A stretch of 64,000 nucleotides of DNA, from contig WLWQ01000001.1 of NCBI GenBank assembly GCA_012103535.1, positions 1,116,001 through 1,180,000 of the forward strand. The letters run 5' to 3'. The stretch is from Pseudomonadales bacterium. GTDB taxonomy: Bacteria; Pseudomonadota; Gammaproteobacteria; Pseudomonadales; Pseudohongiellaceae. Position numbers and translations under genes: made by a program. This document shows positions 62,620 to 64,000 of the stretch, piece after piece; within the stretch, counting starts at the first letter, position 1; every line of letters begins with the position of its first letter. The notes beneath the pieces are model-generated. The model ran no database searches. It worked only from the letters and a program-made list of their open reading frames with translations, and was not told the DNA's origin.

Positions 62620-63110
62620 TAAACTTCACACTTCTCCCTAAGTGTGTCGTGCAATTTTCTTGGATCAAGCAAATCATTTTCTACCGCATCTTGTATTAGA
62701 TTTTTTATATCGCCATTGGTGAATCGCTTATATTTGGAATGCTTAAAACTGTCGACTACTTTTTCGGCGACATCACCCAGTTTTTGGTAATCTAACTCCG
62801 TGATATCAACATGCGAGTCTACGAGAGAATCTACAACGGTTTCACCGGGAGTATTTTCCAAATCGAAACCATTATCTTCTAATTCTGATTTTTCAAACCA
62901 GACAATATCGCAGCGTTGCAATCTCTCAAATTTAGAAGTTAACGCAAGTACAGCATCGCTTAAACTAGCCTCATCTTCTACTTTCCAAAGAGACAAAGCA
63001 TTTTGACTTGTTCGCAGACAGCCCGTGATAGCATCCGCAGAGACAGGAGACCTAACTACATCCCCTTCCAACCATTTCGGCATACCTACTTTTCTAACTA
63101 AATAGGTCAT
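62619..63110 (-). CDS. Unknown protein, third gene of right-edge operon
   Basis: A 163-residue soluble protein (MTYLVRKVGMPKWLEGDVVR) with an N-terminal beta-rich part (LSLWKVEDEASLSDAVLAL; CDIVWFEKSELE) and a charged helical C-terminal part (YKRFTNGDIKNLIQDAVEND). No family is recognised. It is seven bases from the stop of the gene upstream, in one operon with two others, and lies next to the integrase, so it is probable cargo of the element. Confidence 0.6.
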   Translation of the reverse strand: MTYLVRKVGMPKWLEGDVVRSPVSADAITGCLRTSQNALSLWKVEDEASLSDAVLALTSKFERLQRCDIVWFEKSELEDNGFDLENTPGETVVDSLVDSHVDITELDYQKLGDVAEKVVDSFKHSKYKRFTNGDIKNLIQDAVENDLLDPRKLHDTLREKCEV

Positions 63111-63117
63111 CTGAACT

Positions 63118-63843
63118 TTAGAGATCTTTCAGATAGTCTACGACAGACGACTTGTAGTCATTGAGCCAATTCTCCGCACAGTGCAGTTCTGCAAGAATTG
63201 GAATTGCGTCCTTAGATTCCCAGTATTCGAAGGCGCATATTGCAAATTCTCTTACCTCAGCATTAGTATGCGCTAATGCAGCAATCGCAATCGTTTGGCC
63301 TTGGGGGTAAACGACATTGTAATCCAAACCAGACAAAACTGACAAAACTGACAAAATGCCAAGGCAAACATTCTCATCTTTAAAATTGTTGATAAATAGT
63401 CTATTCAGCCATTCTTTAGCGACCGTAGAGTTTTCCCTCATTAATTGCTTAACTAATCGATCAGCTGGTGAAATCATTCCGGACTCTAAAGAGTCCTCCA
63501 TAACCAAATTCAAAAAAGTAACTTTATGCTTGTTATTAAATTCTTCCAATCTTTGTTCATTTAACTCGTTCTCAATACTGAGATCGGTGCCAGCCCAAGA
63601 GATATCTACGCCTATAAATTGCTGGTCCATTATACCAAAATTGATATCCCACTCAGCTATACCACTTTCATTTGTATTTAGAATGTCAATACCAACAGCT
63701 GTGTTGCTAGCACCTGTCGTCGAGGTATTCAAATTCACAACACGTTCATCCAAGTTTAGAGATAAACTTCGCTCACCATCTGAGTCGAATTGAATTCGAG
63801 ATTCTGACGAGTCTTCCAATTTCTTGTAATCCAGATTATTCAT
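63118..63843 (-). CDS. Unknown protein, second gene of right-edge operon
   Basis: From ATG 63843 the protein has 241 residues; an upstream TTG at 63870 lies inside the preceding gene. The N-terminal half is beta-rich and acidic (SRIQFDSDGERSLSLNLDER; IAEWDINFGIMDQQFIGVD). The C-terminal half is helical with HEAT-like hairpins (GQTIAIAALAHTNAEVREFA; ICAFEYWESKDAIPILAELH). A short tandem repeat in the DNA (ACTGACAAA copies near 63342) gives the peptide LSVLSVLS. Its start overlaps the stop of the preceding gene by eight bases, so the operon is tightly coupled. No family is recognised. Confidence 0.6.
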   Translation of the reverse strand: MNNLDYKKLEDSSESRIQFDSDGERSLSLNLDERVVNLNTSTTGASNTAVGIDILNTNESGIAEWDINFGIMDQQFIGVDISWAGTDLSIENELNEQRLEEFNNKHKVTFLNLVMEDSLESGMISPADRLVKQLMRENSTVAKEWLNRLFINNFKDENVCLGILSVLSVLSGLDYNVVYPQGQTIAIAALAHTNAEVREFAICAFEYWESKDAIPILAELHCAENWLNDYKSSVVDYLKDL

Positions 63844-64000
63844 TGATTGCACTCTGAAATTCTTCAGCAATTCTAAGTCTTATTTTATTTGCCTTCTCAA
63901 TAAATTCCTTTAAATGATTGGCACGAAATCTCTCATCATCATTGATGGCTACAGTATTAATATCAAAAGACAGTTCAATTCGATCAAAATCCATTTTCCC
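63836..64000 (-). CDS. Unknown protein, first gene of right-edge operon (partial)
   Basis: The last 52 codons or more are visible: MDFDRIELSFDINTVAINDD, ERFRANHLKEFIEKANKIRL, RIAEEFQSAINE. The ATG at 63994 may be the start or internal; the window ends six bases further. The C-terminal end is one charged helix. It overlaps the next gene by eight bases. No family is recognised. Confidence 0.6.
   Translation of the reverse strand, partial: GKMDFDRIELSFDINTVAINDDERFRANHLKEFIEKANKIRLRIAEEFQSAINE

Overview
The window reads as a chromosomal stretch of a Gram-negative, aerobic, probably marine gammaproteobacterium. The reasons are TonB-dependent outer-membrane receptors, exported PQQ dehydrogenases with a c-type cytochrome, a family 9 glycosyltransferase, Lol/MacB-type ABC transporters and REP-like palindromic repeats. 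Genus cannot be told from the sequence alone.

Left part (1-18 kb): a glycosyltransferase running in from the left edge, a PQQ dehydrogenase, an AT-rich TPR-sulfotransferase whose 5' end looks frameshifted, two tandem TonB-dependent receptor paralogues with a glycine-rich insert in the plug, a hybrid sensor kinase coupled to an NHL beta-propeller protein, a di-heme cytochrome c plus PQQ alcohol dehydrogenase operon whose active site carries the Asp-Tyr-Asp pattern of lanthanide-dependent enzymes, a cutinase/PET-hydrolase-like secreted esterase, and a tiny protein that looks like the two ends of a flagellar rod protein joined together.

Middle part (18-42 kb): a third receptor paralogue in an apparent operon with a lipoprotein carrying two TonB C-terminal domains and a PHP-like metallohydrolase; a 7TM sensor kinase/NarL regulator pair; a large exported protein with an acidic repeat; a voltage-gated cation channel with an unusually acidic filter; a CoA transferase and a D-aminoacylase-like amidohydrolase; an OmpR-type regulator/kinase pair preceded by repeated palindromes; a small barrel protein; and a two-gene membrane protein/wHTH operon with a perfect palindrome over its promoter.

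Right part (42-57.7 kb): a MacB/FtsX-like ABC transporter cluster (two large permeases, one ATPase) with an exported protein of unknown function inside it, a PAS sensor lacking an output domain, an MscS channel, and an accessory stretch with four REP-like inverted-repeat elements, a frameshifted lipoprotein gene, an esterase, and a PadR/HAAS pair.

From about 57.8 kb to the right edge the sequence looks like an integrative element. It starts at a truncated tRNA-Arg (UCG) 3' end and carries two small exported proteins, a rolling-circle (RstA/Rep_trans-like) replication initiator, a DUF4224-like small protein, a tyrosine integrase, and an operon of three unrecognised genes running off the window. 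This element and its unknown operon are the best candidate for something undescribed; the receptor/TonB-lipoprotein/hydrolase locus and the acidic-filter ion channel are the next best.
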